Shown here one piece after another: positions 41,970 through 52,156 of a stretch of DNA of 64,000 bases. Both the position numbers and the translations under genes were made by a program. Positions within the stretch are counted from its first letter, which is position 1; each line of letters opens with the position of its first letter. The stretch spans positions 186,001 through 250,000 of the forward strand of contig NZ_ML660091.1 of NCBI RefSeq assembly GCF_007004655.1, given 5' to 3'. This DNA is from Exilibacterium tricleocarpae (GTDB lineage Bacteria > Pseudomonadota > Gammaproteobacteria > Pseudomonadales > Cellvibrionaceae). The notes below the pieces were generated by a model. It was not told the DNA's origin. It searched no databases and saw only the letters and a list, made by a program, of their open reading frames with translations.

Positions 41970-43316
41970 TCAGGCCGACAGAAATTCAGAGACGCGAAAT
42001 GCCAATTCGAGCACCTGCTGTCCGTTCAGGCGCGGATCGCATTGAGTGCGGTAACAGCTCGCCAGGTCGGCCTCGGAAATGTCGTAGGCGCCGCCGGTGC
42101 ATTCGGTGACGTGATCGCCGGTCATTTCCAGGTGGATACCGCCGGCATGGGTGCCTTCGGCCCGGTGAATGGCAAAGAACTGCTGGCACTCGCGCAGGAT
42201 GCGATCGAAGGATCGGGTCTTGTAACCGCTGGCGGCTTTTACGGTGTTGCCGTGCATGGGGTCGGACGACCACACCACCTGTCGGCCCTCTCGCTGCACG
42301 GCACGCACCAAGCGCGGTAGTTTCTCAGCCAGGTTATCCGCGCCCATGCGGGTAATCAGGGTCAGGCGACCGGCGTTGTCGGCCGGGTTGAGTGCCTCGA
42401 TCAGGCGCAGCAATTCGTCCTCACTACACGCAGGGCCAATTTTCACCCCTATCGGGTTGTGAATACCGCGAAAGAATTCCACATGGGCGCCGCCCGGCTC
42501 GCGGGTGCGCTCGCCGATCCAGAGCATATGGGCGGAGCAGTCGTACCAGTCGCCACTGAGACTGTCGCGGCGGGTCAACGCCTGTTCATAGTTGAGCAGC
42601 AGGGCTTCATGGGAGGTGTAGAACTGTGTCTCGCGAATCGAGGGCGTGGTGGTGGAGGATACGCCGCACACTTCCATAAACGCCAGCGCGTCCTGAATGC
42701 GGTCGCCGATTTCGCAGTACTTATCCCGCAGCGGATTGGCGGCGACAAAGCTCTGGTTCCACTGGTGTACCTGGTGCAAATCGGCCAGACCGCCCTGGGC
42801 AAAGGCGCGCACCAGGTTCAGGGTCGCCGCCGACTGGTGGTAGGCGGTCAGCAGACGCTGCGGGTCCGGTCGCCGCTGCTGTTCGTTGAAGTCGATGCCG
42901 TTGACAATATCGCCGCGATAGCTCGGCAGCGCCTCGCCGTCGCGTTCTTCCAGATCAGCCGAGCGGGGCTTGGCAAACTGGCCGGCGATACGCCCTACCT
43001 TCACCACCGGGCGGCGGCCGCTGTAGGTGAGCACCACCGCCATCTGCAGGATCACCTTGAAGGTATCGCGGATATGATCGGCGGCAAACTGGGCAAAACT
43101 CTCGGCACAGTCGCCGCCCTGCAGTAAAAACGCCCGACCCGCGGCCACCTCCGCCAGTTGCCGCTGCAGCTCCCGCGCCTCTTCGGCAAACACCAGTGGC
43201 GGCAGGCGCCCGAGCACGGCCTCTACGCCGGCCAGGGCCTCGGGGTCGATGTAAGTGGGTTGCTGCCGGATCGGCAGCTGGCGCCAGGATGCCGGCGACC
43301 ATGCGGGGTTGGACAT
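41970..43316 (-). CDS. Class II 3-deoxy-7-phosphoheptulonate (DAHP) synthase
   Basis: The 448-aa length and sequence fit the class II (plant-like, PhzC/AroF-II) DAHP synthases, which join phosphoenolpyruvate and erythrose 4-phosphate as the first step of the shikimate pathway. Key pieces are [78 protein letters not shown] and [17 protein letters not shown]. The start has a weak ribosome-binding site. It is next to, but not clearly in an operon with, a PhzF-like gene; a phenazine role is not supported by other neighbours. Probably housekeeping aromatic amino-acid synthesis. Confidence 0.93.
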   Translation of the reverse strand: MSNPAWSPASWRQLPIRQQPTYIDPEALAGVEAVLGRLPPLVFAEEARELQRQLAEVAAGRAFLLQGGDCAESFAQFAADHIRDTFKVILQMAVVLTYSGRRPVVKVGRIAGQFAKPRSADLEERDGEALPSYRGDIVNGIDFNEQQRRPDPQRLLTAYHQSAATLNLVRAFAQGGLADLHQVHQWNQSFVAANPLRDKYCEIGDRIQDALAFMEVCGVSSTTTPSIRETQFYTSHEALLLNYEQALTRRDSLSGDWYDCSAHMLWIGERTREPGGAHVEFFRGIHNPIGVKIGPACSEDELLRLIEALNPADNAGRLTLITRMGADNLAEKLPRLVRAVQREGRQVVWSSDPMHGNTVKAASGYKTRSFDRILRECQQFFAIHRAEGTHAGGIHLEMTGDHVTECTGGAYDISEADLASCYRTQCDPRLNGQQVLELAFRVSEFLSA

Positions 43317-43390
43317 GGGAAAGGGTCTGCTCTACTGGTCTGTGGGGGGCGTATAGTAGCGCAAACCCGGCGCCGAGGTGGAGCCTTCCG

Positions 43391-44179
43391 TCAAATGCTG
43401 ATCTCAGCCGTCATGTAGTGGGTACAGGTGCCCGTCATAAACACGCGTTTCCCTTGCAACAGGCACTGAATATCGCCGCCGCGCGCCGATATCTGGCGGG
43501 CGTGCAGAGGATTTTTTTGCAGTCGCTCGACCCAGTAAGGCACCAGTGTGCAGTGAGCGGAGCCGGTCACCGGGTCCTCGAACACACCCAGTTTCGGTGC
43601 GAAAAAGCGGGAGACGAAATCCGCTTCGGTGCCCGGTGCGGTAACAATCACAGCCCGCTCGGATACGTTCAGCAGGGTTGCAAAGTCCGGCGCCAGCTCC
43701 CGCACCTGTTGCTCGCTGTCGAGCACCACCAGCCAGTCGCGCGCCGCGCCGCTCCACAGGGGTTCCACATTCAGCGCCCGGGCTATGGCGTCCGGCAGCG
43801 GCTCGGCCCGCGCGGGACGGGCGGGAAAATCCATGGTAAGACCGGCACTGCTTCGGGTGACCACCAGGGTACCGCTGAGCGTTTTGAAGCGAATCGCTTC
43901 ACTCTGGGGCAGCAAATACTCGAACAGGACATAGGCACTGGCCAGGGTGGCGTGGCCGCAGAGGTCCATTTCCCGCTCCGGGGTAAACCAGCGCAACTGA
44001 AAATCCTCCGTGTCATCTTCGAGAGGGACGAAAAATGCCGTCTCCGCCAGATTGTTTTCAGCGGCGATCGCCTGCATCAGCGAGTCCGGCAACCACTGTG
44101 TCAGGGGCACCACGGCGGCCGGGTTGCCTTTGAACAACTGGTCGGTAAAAGCGTCGATTTGATAGAGGGGTAATTGCAC
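43391..44179 (-). CDS. PhzF-family isomerase/epimerase
   Basis: The 262-aa protein starts at a GTG with CAGGAGG 8 nt upstream. It has the diaminopimelate-epimerase-like double domain of PhzF proteins: QIDAFTDQLFKGNPAAVVPL at the start with the catalytic Glu in NNLAETAFFVP, RWFTPEREMDLCGHATLASAYV and FEDPVTGSAHCTLVPYW. True PhzF isomerises trans-2,3-dihydro-3-hydroxyanthranilate, but most members have unknown metabolic roles. No other phenazine genes are present. It lies divergent from the MocR-type regulator, which may control it. Confidence 0.92.
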   Translation of the reverse strand: MQLPLYQIDAFTDQLFKGNPAAVVPLTQWLPDSLMQAIAAENNLAETAFFVPLEDDTEDFQLRWFTPEREMDLCGHATLASAYVLFEYLLPQSEAIRFKTLSGTLVVTRSSAGLTMDFPARPARAEPLPDAIARALNVEPLWSGAARDWLVVLDSEQQVRELAPDFATLLNVSERAVIVTAPGTEADFVSRFFAPKLGVFEDPVTGSAHCTLVPYWVERLQKNPLHARQISARGGDIQCLLQGKRVFMTGTCTHYMTAEISI

Positions 44180-44302
44180 GGTGACCTCCTGCTTTGTGTT
44201 GGACGTGAGTGAAATCTGGCACGGCAGCTGCCGGTGAGCACAAGCTCGAACAACGCCCGCTTCAAGTACCTGCTATTGGTGCTTAAGCTAGAAAGTGCCA
44301 GC

Positions 44303-44390
44303 CGACCTACCCCTGGTATTCTTAATCACGATCTACCAGGGGATAGTGTGGTTACTGATTAATCCTGCAAACTCGCTTAGGCTTCATTTA
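44303..44390. repeat. Decayed relative of the MITE-like family
   Basis: The segment GACCTACCCCTGGTATTCTT and the nearby GGATAGTGTGG align with the right part of copy 2 (49305-49350), but the 30-bp arms are gone. It occupies the 293-bp divergent region 44180-44472, so it may influence expression of PhzF-like and MocR-type genes. Confidence 0.45.
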
Positions 44391-44472
44391 ATACAGCCTC
44401 CACTTTAGGTTTTTTTTAGACTGCAATACAGATACAATTTTTTGAAATAACGTGCAGTACAGATGATAACCC

Positions 44473-45885
44473 ATGCCCCTTTACCAACATCTCGCCGACC
44501 GGCTCGCCCGACAGATCGCCACCGGCACTTATCAACCGGGGCAGCGGCTACCGTCGTTGCGGCATATGGCACGGCGCATGGAAGTCAGCCTGTCGACGGT
44601 GGTGGCGGCCTACGGTCTGCTCGAGCAACGCAACCTGGTCGCGGCGCGCCATAAATCGGGTTTTTATGTGGTGGCGCCGGGTGGTCCCAAGCTACCGCCC
44701 CCCGCCAAGGCGCCGGGCTCCAGTCCCGCCCGCCTGCATCTCAGCGCCAGTGTGGCGGCGATCTTCGACACCGTCAGCGATCCCGCCTTTACGCCTTTCG
44801 CCGTGGCATTGCCGGCGGCGGATTACCTGCCGGCGGCAGCACTTGGGCGTGCTGCCAACGCCGTGCGCCGCCAGCAGTTTGCCCGCAGCCTCGAATTGAG
44901 TACCGCGCCGGGCTTGTTCGAATTGCGCCAGCAGATCGCCATCCGCATGCTCGGCGCCGGTTGCCTGCAGGCGCCGGAGGATATCGTAATTACCAGCGGC
45001 TGCCAGGAAGCGGTGGCGCTCAGCCTGCGGGCCCTGACCTCACCCGGGGATGTGGTGGCGGTGGAGTCGCCCTGTTACTACGGCTTTTTACTGGCGCTGG
45101 AAAGCCTGCATCTGCGGGTCGTCACCATTGCCACCGACGCGGTCACCGGCCTGGACCTGGACGCGCTGGAACAGGCGGCGCGGCGCTGGCCGCTGAAAGC
45201 CTGTATTTGCAGCCCGAGTTTCAGCAACCCCACCGGCGGCAGTATGGACGCGGCCGCCAGGGCCCGACTGCTGCAACTGGCCGAGCACTACGACTTCCAT
45301 ATCATCGAGGACGATATCCTCGGTGAACTCGGCCACGAAGGTCCGCGGCCGCCGGCCCTGAAAGCGTTCGATAGCAACGAACGGGTACTTTACTGTGCCT
45401 CGTTCACCAAGAGCCTGGCGCCCGGTATCCGGGTCGGCTGGGTGGCGGCCGGGACCCGGTGCAACCGCATCCGCGAGCTGTCCATGGCCGGCACCACCGG
45501 TGCCGGCGGTTTCAGTCAGTTACTGCTGCTGACCTATTTACGCAGTGGCCATTTCGACAAACACCTGCACCGCGTGCGGGCGGCTTACCGGCACAATCTC
45601 GACGTGGCACTGGCGACCATCGGCCGCAGCTTTCCGACGGGCACTCGCGCGACCCGGGCGCGGGGCGGGTTTCTCATCTGGGTGGAACTTCCGCCGCCTC
45701 TCAATGCTCATACACTTTACGAGTACGCGCTGCGGGAAAAAATCAGTATCATGCCCGGACGGGTATTTGGTCGCAGTGGTTTTGAACACGGCTTTCGACT
45801 GAGTTGCGCCCTGCCCTGGACGGCGTCCGTCAACACTGCACTCGAGCGTCTCGGAGGGCTTGCCAAAGGCTTAGAAAAAGGTTGA
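44473..45885 (+). CDS. MocR-type regulator (GntR helix-turn-helix fused to PLP aminotransferase-like domain)
   Basis: The 470-aa protein has an N-terminal GntR winged helix (about 1-70: PLYQHLADRLARQIATGTYQ, SLRHMARRMEVSLSTVVAAY) and a fold-type I aminotransferase domain. The PLP lysine is in YCASFTKSLAPGIRVGWVAAG. VITSGCQEAVALSLRAL and CSPSFSNPTGGSMDAAARAR are also diagnostic. MocR regulators use bound PLP or an external aldimine as signal (for example GabR, PdxR). Here the divergent PhzF-like gene is the likely target. No terminator is visible after the stop. Confidence 0.92.
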   Translation: MPLYQHLADRLARQIATGTYQPGQRLPSLRHMARRMEVSLSTVVAAYGLLEQRNLVAARHKSGFYVVAPGGPKLPPPAKAPGSSPARLHLSASVAAIFDTVSDPAFTPFAVALPAADYLPAAALGRAANAVRRQQFARSLELSTAPGLFELRQQIAIRMLGAGCLQAPEDIVITSGCQEAVALSLRALTSPGDVVAVESPCYYGFLLALESLHLRVVTIATDAVTGLDLDALEQAARRWPLKACICSPSFSNPTGGSMDAAARARLLQLAEHYDFHIIEDDILGELGHEGPRPPALKAFDSNERVLYCASFTKSLAPGIRVGWVAAGTRCNRIRELSMAGTTGAGGFSQLLLLTYLRSGHFDKHLHRVRAAYRHNLDVALATIGRSFPTGTRATRARGGFLIWVELPPPLNAHTLYEYALREKISIMPGRVFGRSGFEHGFRLSCALPWTASVNTALERLGGLAKGLEKG

Positions 45886-46049
45886 ACTTTTTTTTGCAAC
45901 TGGCTGAAAGCTATCTACTTTTTGGATGGCTCCGACTCCCTTTGGTAGGCGCGCGTAGCACCCGTTCAATATTGTGAATTTAACCGGTCTGAATCGGTCT
46001 GAGTATGCTATAGTCAGCCAACCGGACACTTTTAAGAGATGCTCTTTTT

Positions 46050-48149
46050 ATGCGCAAAGCATTACACCTGGTTTTGGGCTTTGGCCTGGTCATCGGCAGT
46101 TCCGCCTGGAGTAAAGCCCCTGAGGTTTTGACATTCACCCGCGATCAGGCGCAGACCACGGTGGAGATCGTCGATAAACTCGCCGAGCGGCACTACCGCA
46201 ACCAGCCTCTCGACGACGACCTCTCCAGCCGCTACCTCGATCAGTATCTGGACAGTCTGGACCCCGCCCGCAGCTATTTCCTGGCTCAGGATATCAAAGA
46301 ATTCGACCACTACCGCTACCGCCTCGACGACCAGCTCAAGGCCGGTAAACTCGATGCCAGCTTCGCCATCTTTCACCGCTATCGCGAGCGGGTGGTGGAG
46401 CGCCTGGAGGCGGTGATCGCCGTGCTCGAGCGCGAGGACTTCGGTTTCGATTTCAAGAAAGATGAGAGCCTCGAGATCGATCGCGACCAGGCCGCCTGGC
46501 CCCGCAACCGGGCCGAGGCGGACGAACTCTGGCGCAAGCGCCTGAAGTCGGCCAGTCTCAGCCTGAAACTGGCGGGCAAAGATACCGCCGAGATTAAAAA
46601 GACGCTCAAACGCCGTTACAAAAATCAGTTGAAACGCGTGCGCCAGCAGGACCAGGCGGATGCATTCGAGGCGGTGATCAACGCCTTCACCCTGCTTTAC
46701 GATCCGCACAGCAACTATTTTTCACCGCGCTCGCTGGAGAACTTCAACATTAATATGTCACTCTCCCTGGAGGGTATCGGTGCGGTGCTGCAAACCGAAG
46801 ACGAGTTCACCAAAGTGGTGAGTCTGGTGACGGCCGGTCCCGCCGACAAACAGGGCGAACTGGCGCCGGCGGATAAGATCATTGCCGTGGGCCAGGGCGA
46901 CGAGGGCGATATGGTGGATGTGGTCGGCTGGCGCCTGGATGAAGTCGTGCAGCTTATCCGCGGTCCGCAGAATACCGTGGTGCGCCTGGAGGTGATTCCC
47001 GCCAACAGCACCACCAACGACGTCAGCAAAAAAATCCGTATCAACCGCGGCAAGGTAAAACTGGAAGAACAGGCCGCGAAGAAGTCGGTGTTCGAACTCA
47101 GTGACGGCAAGGATCTGTATCGCCTGGGGGTTATCGACGTGCCCGCCTTTTATATCGATTTCGACGCCTATCGCAACCGCGACCCCAATTTTAAAAGCAC
47201 CACCCGCGACGTGCGCCGCCTGCTGAATGAGCTGTCACAGGAGGACGTCGACGGCATCATTCTCGATTTGCGCAACAATGGCGGCGGTTCCCTGCAGGAG
47301 GCAACTACACTGACCGATTTGTTTATCGACCAGGGGCCGGTGGTGCAGATACGCCAGACCAACCAGACCATCTCCCGCCACCACCGCTCCCGCAGCCGCG
47401 CCAAGTATCGCGGGCCCTTGGTCGTACTGATCAACCGCCTCAGCGCCTCGGCCGCCGAGATATTTGCCGGCGCGATTCAGGATTACAAACGCGGCCTGGT
47501 CATCGGCGCCCAGTCGTTCGGCAAGGGCACCGTGCAGTCGCTGACACCGGTGCACGAAGGGCAGCTGAAAATTACCGAGTCGAAGTTCTATCGCGTGTCG
47601 GGCGACAGCACACAACACCGCGGTGTGCTGCCGGATATCGAGTTTCCGACCATGGTCGATGCGAAGGAGGTCGGCGAAAGCTCCTACGACAATGCCCTGC
47701 CCTGGGATCAGATTCACGCCGTGCCGCACCCGCAGTATTTCGACCTGCCCAGCCTGTTACCGGAAATCAACAAGGCGCATACCAAGCGGGTGAAACAGGA
47801 CCCCGATTTCGTCTATCTGCTCGACCAGTTGAAAATGTTGAAGGAGAGCCGCAGTAAGTCGGTCGTCTCACTCAATGAAGCGGCGCGCAAAAAAGAACAG
47901 GAAGAGATGGAGCAACGGGCCCTGGCGCTGGAGAACAAACGGCGCAAAGCCAAAGGGCTGGAACCCTACAAAACCTTTGCCGACTACAAAGCGGAAAACG
48001 ACACCGAGCAGACACCGGCCGCAAGTCTCGCCGGGCAGCGGGATATCAACCCCGACAAAGACCCGCTGTTGTCGGAAAGCGGCTATATTCTGGTGGATTT
48101 TATCCGCGCGCTGAAAAATCACGAGACCCGGCAGGTTGCCAATTTTTAA
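46050..48149 (+). CDS. prc: Carboxy-terminal processing protease Prc/Tsp
   Basis: The 699-aa periplasmic protease matches Tsp: signal peptide (1-24), N-terminal helical domain, PDZ domain (about 235-320, SLEGIGAVLQTEDEFTKV, DKIIAVGQGDEG) and S41 catalytic domain. NRLSASAAEIFAGAIQDY holds the nucleophile (Ser467) and SFGKGTVQSL the general-base Lys492; their 25-residue spacing equals that of E. coli Tsp. It trims C-termini of periplasmic and membrane proteins. A direct repeat CGGTCTGA (45985-45992, 45995-46002) followed by TATGCTATAGT may be part of its promoter. A rho-independent terminator follows. Confidence 0.95.
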   Translation: MRKALHLVLGFGLVIGSSAWSKAPEVLTFTRDQAQTTVEIVDKLAERHYRNQPLDDDLSSRYLDQYLDSLDPARSYFLAQDIKEFDHYRYRLDDQLKAGKLDASFAIFHRYRERVVERLEAVIAVLEREDFGFDFKKDESLEIDRDQAAWPRNRAEADELWRKRLKSASLSLKLAGKDTAEIKKTLKRRYKNQLKRVRQQDQADAFEAVINAFTLLYDPHSNYFSPRSLENFNINMSLSLEGIGAVLQTEDEFTKVVSLVTAGPADKQGELAPADKIIAVGQGDEGDMVDVVGWRLDEVVQLIRGPQNTVVRLEVIPANSTTNDVSKKIRINRGKVKLEEQAAKKSVFELSDGKDLYRLGVIDVPAFYIDFDAYRNRDPNFKSTTRDVRRLLNELSQEDVDGIILDLRNNGGGSLQEATTLTDLFIDQGPVVQIRQTNQTISRHHRSRSRAKYRGPLVVLINRLSASAAEIFAGAIQDYKRGLVIGAQSFGKGTVQSLTPVHEGQLKITESKFYRVSGDSTQHRGVLPDIEFPTMVDAKEVGESSYDNALPWDQIHAVPHPQYFDLPSLLPEINKAHTKRVKQDPDFVYLLDQLKMLKESRSKSVVSLNEAARKKEQEEMEQRALALENKRRKAKGLEPYKTFADYKAENDTEQTPAASLAGQRDINPDKDPLLSESGYILVDFIRALKNHETRQVANF

Positions 48150-48183
48150 GGTCTGACCAGATGCCCGTAACAGGGCAACGATA

Positions 48184-48213
48184 AAGGGTTGGTTCACACC
48201 AACCCTTTTTTCT
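48184..48213 (+). terminator. Rho-independent terminator after prc
   Basis: AAGGGTTGG-TTCAC-CCAACCCTT-like hairpin with a run of T residues ending at 48212, beginning about 35 nt after the prc stop. Confidence 0.9.
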
Positions 48214-48295
48214 GCCCGACTGTTCTGCCCGGGCTTGCTGCCGGTAACTGATTGAACGTGTTGAACGTCTCTGTCGAAAAAATAAGGAACTTGCA

Positions 48296-49105
48296 ATGAA
48301 AGTGGTGTCATTCAATGTCAACAGCGTGCGCTCGCGGCTGCACCAACTGGAAGCGGTGGTAACTTCTCACGCCCCGGACTTTATCGGTCTGCAGGAAACC
48401 AAGGTCACCGATGAGGAGTTTCCCCGCGAAGCCATAGAGGCACTGGGCTACCAGGTCGCCTATCACGGCCAGAAGACCCACTACGGCGTGGCCCTGCTGA
48501 GTAAACACGACTTCGTCGAACTTTACAAAGGTTATCCCACCGACAGTGGCGACGCCCAGCGACGCTTTATCTGCGGCAAGTTCGATTCACCTCTGGGTGC
48601 ATTGACTGTCATCAACGGCTATTTTCCCCAGGGCGAGAACCGCGACCATCCCACCAAGTTTCCCAACAAGGAGAAGTTTTACGCGGACTTGCAGGTATTT
48701 TTACGCGAACACTGCGCTCCCGGCGATCCGGTTGTCGTTATGGGTGATATGAATATCTCACCACAGGACAGCGATATCGGTATCGGCGAAGACAACCGCA
48801 AACGCTGGCTCAGAACCGGAAAGTGCAGTTTTTTGCCGGAGGAACGACAGTGGTTGGAAACGCTGATGAGTTGGGGGCTAAAAGATACGTTTCGGGAGTT
48901 GAACCCTGCCACCACCGATCGGTTCAGTTGGTTTGACTACCGCAGCAAGGGGTTTGAGCGCGATCCGCGACGCGGGCTGCGCATCGATCTGATCCTGGCG
49001 ACCGAGACGCTGTTGAGCCGCTGTATCGAGACGGGTATCGACTACACCATTCGGGGGATGGCTAAACCGTCCGATCACTGTCCTATCTGGGCGACGTTCA
49101 AATAA
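48296..49105 (+). CDS. xthA: Exodeoxyribonuclease III (AP endonuclease)
   Basis: The 269-aa protein is complete Exo[23 protein letters not shown], the catalytic Glu in [56 protein letters not shown] split over residues 205-230, and the terminal [12 protein letters not shown] with the Asp-His pair. It cleaves abasic sites and trims 3' ends in base-excision repair. ATAAGGAACTTGCA precedes the ATG. It is a single gene between the prc terminator and a MITE-like element whose hairpin may end its transcript. Confidence 0.95.
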   Translation: MKVVSFNVNSVRSRLHQLEAVVTSHAPDFIGLQETKVTDEEFPREAIEALGYQVAYHGQKTHYGVALLSKHDFVELYKGYPTDSGDAQRRFICGKFDSPLGALTVINGYFPQGENRDHPTKFPNKEKFYADLQVFLREHCAPGDPVVVMGDMNISPQDSDIGIGEDNRKRWLRTGKCSFLPEERQWLETLMSWGLKDTFRELNPATTDRFSWFDYRSKGFERDPRRGLRIDLILATETLLSRCIETGIDYTIRGMAKPSDHCPIWATFK

Positions 49106-49156
49106 GGGTGATGGCTGGAATGGCAGATGCTGTAGTGCGCCGTTGAGGGACGCCTG

Positions 49157-49390
49157 GAATGGCACTGCTTTAAGCAAAAGTGTGCTAATTGGCCGGTTTA
49201 CCGCTGGGTGGGGCTTTCAGAAACACATCGTGAACCCATCCCTGGGGATTTCCCGACAGCATCCCTGCTGTCGAGAGTTTCTGAAAGCCCCACCCAGCGG
49301 TAAACCTACTTCCGATATTCTTAACCAAGATCGTTAGGGATAGTGTGGAGGTCGACAAACTGCGCAAATTTGCTTAAAGCAGTGCCATTC
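49157..49390. mobile_element. MITE-like palindromic element, copy 2 (234 bp)
   Basis: Terminal repeats GAATGGCACTGCTTTAAGCA and TGCTTAAAGCAGTGCCATTC are near-perfect inverses. A perfect 30-bp inverted repeat (49195-49224 with 49277-49306) surrounds a 52-nt loop almost identical to that of copy 1. It lies between the convergent ends of xthA and the histidine kinase gene. It has no open frame of note. Confidence 0.82.
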
Positions 49391-49432
49391 AGGTGGCAGC
49401 TGTAAGGTTTCCCGGGGCCAGAGCCGCCCCAC

Positions 49433-51646
49433 TCAGCCCCCAAGCCAGCGTTTGAGGCGGCTTTCCAACTGATCGTAACGAACCGGTTTGGGCAGATAGT
49501 CGTCCATACCTGCCGCCAGGCAGCGGGTTTCGTCGCCCTCTGCGGCGTGGGCGGTCATGGCGATAATCGGAATATGCCTGTCCTCGGTGCCCCGGGCCTC
49601 CAGGTTGCGGATTCTCTGGGTCGCCACAAAGCCGTCCATCTCCGGCATCTGACAATCCATCAGCACCAGATCGACCTCGGCGCCGGCCAAGAGGTCGAGT
49701 GCCTCGCGGCCGTTGTTGGCCACCTTCACACCGTAACCGAGCTTTTTCAACATACCCTCGGCCACCATTTGATTAACTCGATGATCCTCCACCAATAAAA
49801 CCGTTTGCCCAAGCCCCTGGCTGTGGTTGTGGCCGGCGCTGGCCGCGGCCTTATCCGCCGCCGCGGTGTCAAACAGGAGCTGGTTCAGCAGGTCGTGGAG
49901 CGGCTGGCGGAACAGCGGCCGGGTCAGTGTACTCACCTGGGGCTGGGCCGCCAGGAGTGCGCGCAGATCGTCGTCCTCGCTTTGCAAAGCAGTAATCACC
50001 AGTATCTGCTTGAGATCTGCCAAACGTGTATCCCGACACAACGTATTGCTCAGAGTCAGGCCGTCGAGTCGCTGCAGCTGATTGTAAATCAGAACGGCAT
50101 CGAAGGGATGCTCAGAATCACTGGCGGCGTCCAGGCGCCGCAGGGCGGTCTCGTGGCTGTCGACGGCCTCCGGCGCCAGCCCCCAGCTCTCCAGCTCCTG
50201 CAGTGTGCTGTCGACAATCTTGGCGGGTGTGCCCACCAGTAATATGCGCCGCCCTTTCAGTTTGGGGTTGGTGACCAGCACCTGCGGCTGTTCGCCGGCC
50301 AGTTGCAGGCGCACTTTCAACCACAGGCTGCTGCCCTGCTCCTCGCGCCGGGTGCCGACACTGCCGCCCATGCACTCCGCCAGTCCCTTGCAGATGGCCA
50401 ATCCCAGACCGGTGCCGGCATTGGTGGTATCGGCGGTGGCGAAAGCGTCGAACATCTCCTCTTCGTCGGCGATCTGGATCGCCTGGCCCTCGTCGCTCAC
50501 CGTTACCGACAGTTCGCCCTCATCGGCGCCGGAAAACTTGAAACCCGCCTCGACAGTCACCTCGCCACGTTCGGAAAATTTGACGGCGTTGCTGATCAGG
50601 TGGCTCAACATCTGGCCCAGGCGCTCGGCGTCACCGCGGGCGCGCATCGGCAGGGCGGGATCGATGATATGATTCAGCGCCACACCCTGCTGGTGGGCTT
50701 CACTGGCCACCTCGGCGATAATCGTCTCGATATGGCGGCGCAGGTTGAACACACTCACATCCAACACCAGCTCCCGGGCGGTAATGCGGGAAAAGTCCAT
50801 CACGTTGTTGACCAGGTGTAATTGCCGCTCGCTGGCTTTTTCCGCCAGCGTCAACAGGTCGCGCTGCTTGGGGGTAAGCTGGCTGTCCTCCAGCAGCGAC
50901 AGGGCACCGATGACATCGTTGAGCGAGGTGCGAAACTCGTGCCCGAGGTTGGTCATGAATTCGTTGTTCAACTCCACCGTGGCCTGGGTATCCCGCTTCT
51001 CCTCTTCCAGGCTCTCGGCCTTTTGCTTCAGCGTATAGTTGGCTTCCAGCCGATCCCAGAAAGCGTCGCAGACTCCGCGCCCCTGGTGATAGAGCATCAG
51101 GTAAAACACCAGCATCATGGCGCCGTAGAGATAGCCCTCCGGTGTTCCGAGCAACAGCGCGGCCACCGCCGCCGGGACCTGGCCGATAAACTGGTAGTAG
51201 GTGACAAACTGGCGATAGGGGGCGAAGGCGTTGGCGGTAGCCGAGTAAAACACGACAGTATAAAGCCACAGCAGCGGCGTTTCGTTGCGCATACCGACCA
51301 CGCTGGTAACACTGACCAGGATAAAACTCCACCAGGCGGCGCCGATAAACGAGACGATAAAATACTGGTTGCGCCAGCGGGCCGGGGCGCGCGGATAGAG
51401 CGCATCGAAGCGAAACAGAAAGTAGCCCCGCACCAGGGTGATCAACAGCAACCCCAGCAACAACACCATGGCCAGTTCCTGCGCCAGCTCGAGAAAGGAG
51501 CCGGCCCCCAGGCACAGCAGAAACGCCAGGAAATTGAGCACTATCCCCCGCCGGCTGTATTTCGCCATGCGGGAGTCCGTATCCCGCATGACTTTGCGGT
51601 CTTTCTGTACCTTTGACTGGGGTACAAACAACTGTAGTTGCAGCAT
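49433..51646 (-). CDS. Hybrid membrane histidine kinase with two receiver domains
   Basis: The 737-aa protein has about five or six membrane segments in residues 35-190 and a short coiled coil (about 203-228). The HisKA domain has His236 in FMTNLGHEFRTSLNDVIGAL; the ATPase domain has HLISNAVKFSERGEVTVEAG and GTGLGLAICKGLAECMGG. The first receiver (about 465-580) is degenerate: the phospho-acceptor strand reads DAVLIYNQLQRLDGLTL, lacking the usual Asp. The second (about 610-735) is intact, with LLVEDHRVNQMVAEG and VDLVLMDCQMPEMDGF. There is no histidine phosphotransfer domain, so a separate one must relay. Target pathway unknown. Confidence 0.93.
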   Translation of the reverse strand: MLQLQLFVPQSKVQKDRKVMRDTDSRMAKYSRRGIVLNFLAFLLCLGAGSFLELAQELAMVLLLGLLLITLVRGYFLFRFDALYPRAPARWRNQYFIVSFIGAAWWSFILVSVTSVVGMRNETPLLWLYTVVFYSATANAFAPYRQFVTYYQFIGQVPAAVAALLLGTPEGYLYGAMMLVFYLMLYHQGRGVCDAFWDRLEANYTLKQKAESLEEEKRDTQATVELNNEFMTNLGHEFRTSLNDVIGALSLLEDSQLTPKQRDLLTLAEKASERQLHLVNNVMDFSRITARELVLDVSVFNLRRHIETIIAEVASEAHQQGVALNHIIDPALPMRARGDAERLGQMLSHLISNAVKFSERGEVTVEAGFKFSGADEGELSVTVSDEGQAIQIADEEEMFDAFATADTTNAGTGLGLAICKGLAECMGGSVGTRREEQGSSLWLKVRLQLAGEQPQVLVTNPKLKGRRILLVGTPAKIVDSTLQELESWGLAPEAVDSHETALRRLDAASDSEHPFDAVLIYNQLQRLDGLTLSNTLCRDTRLADLKQILVITALQSEDDDLRALLAAQPQVSTLTRPLFRQPLHDLLNQLLFDTAAADKAAASAGHNHSQGLGQTVLLVEDHRVNQMVAEGMLKKLGYGVKVANNGREALDLLAGAEVDLVLMDCQMPEMDGFVATQRIRNLEARGTEDRHIPIIAMTAHAAEGDETRCLAAGMDDYLPKPVRYDQLESRLKRWLGG

Positions 51647-51691
51647 GTTCTGCCCTGTAGCCGGCGGGTAACGACAACCCTGCCGCCGGCC

Positions 51692-51892
51692 TTAACTCAG
51701 TAAAACCTCCACCATAACGGTCTTGATCAAAAAGCCCATCAGACCAAGCCCCAGCGCAGTAAATAGCACAAAAGTACCAAATTTGCCCGCTCCGGACTTG
51801 CGGGCCAAATCCCACATGATAAAGGCCATAAACAAAATCAGGCCGCCTATACCCAGGTACAGGGACCAGGTTTCAAACACTTCTATACTCAC
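51692..51892 (-). CDS. DUF2788-like small membrane protein
   Basis: The start is placed at a GTG (51892), read as MSIEVFETWSLYLGIGGLIL, with AGAGGT about 8 nt upstream; a longer frame from 51925 exists. The 66-aa product has two membrane helices (about 8-27 and 40-60) separated by WDLARKSGAGKFGT. Pattern and size match DUF2788 proteins of gammaproteobacteria, whose function is unknown. It lies upstream of the hybrid kinase gene in the same direction, 45 nt away, and may be co-transcribed. Confidence 0.75.
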   Translation of the reverse strand: MSIEVFETWSLYLGIGGLILFMAFIMWDLARKSGAGKFGTFVLFTALGLGLMGFLIKTVMVEVLLS

Positions 51893-52156
51893 CGGCGAAT
51901 ACCTCTTTAAACGCGTGCCGTACAACTGGCGGGCATTTTAATGAATTTATCCGAAGATAAAACCGCAATTGTGGCCGTTCGCGCCGTTATAACGGCATTC
52001 GAGGGATAAAATGGCCTGTAAAATGCGCGCGAGCTAACATTTTTGCCAACTGCGCCTTTTCCGGCCGCGGCAGCCCCAGTAGACTGGGTCGTGCGAAAAT
52101 CTGGGGATATAGATGGATCGCACTCACTACTCACACAAAAAATAGAGAGCAACATC

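Noticed and set aside
41970-44179. Class II DAHP synthase next to a PhzF-like gene as a phenazine cluster
   Set aside because: No phzA/B, phzD, phzE or phzG homologue is nearby, and PhzF-like proteins are common outside phenazine synthesis. The DAHP synthase is best read as housekeeping.
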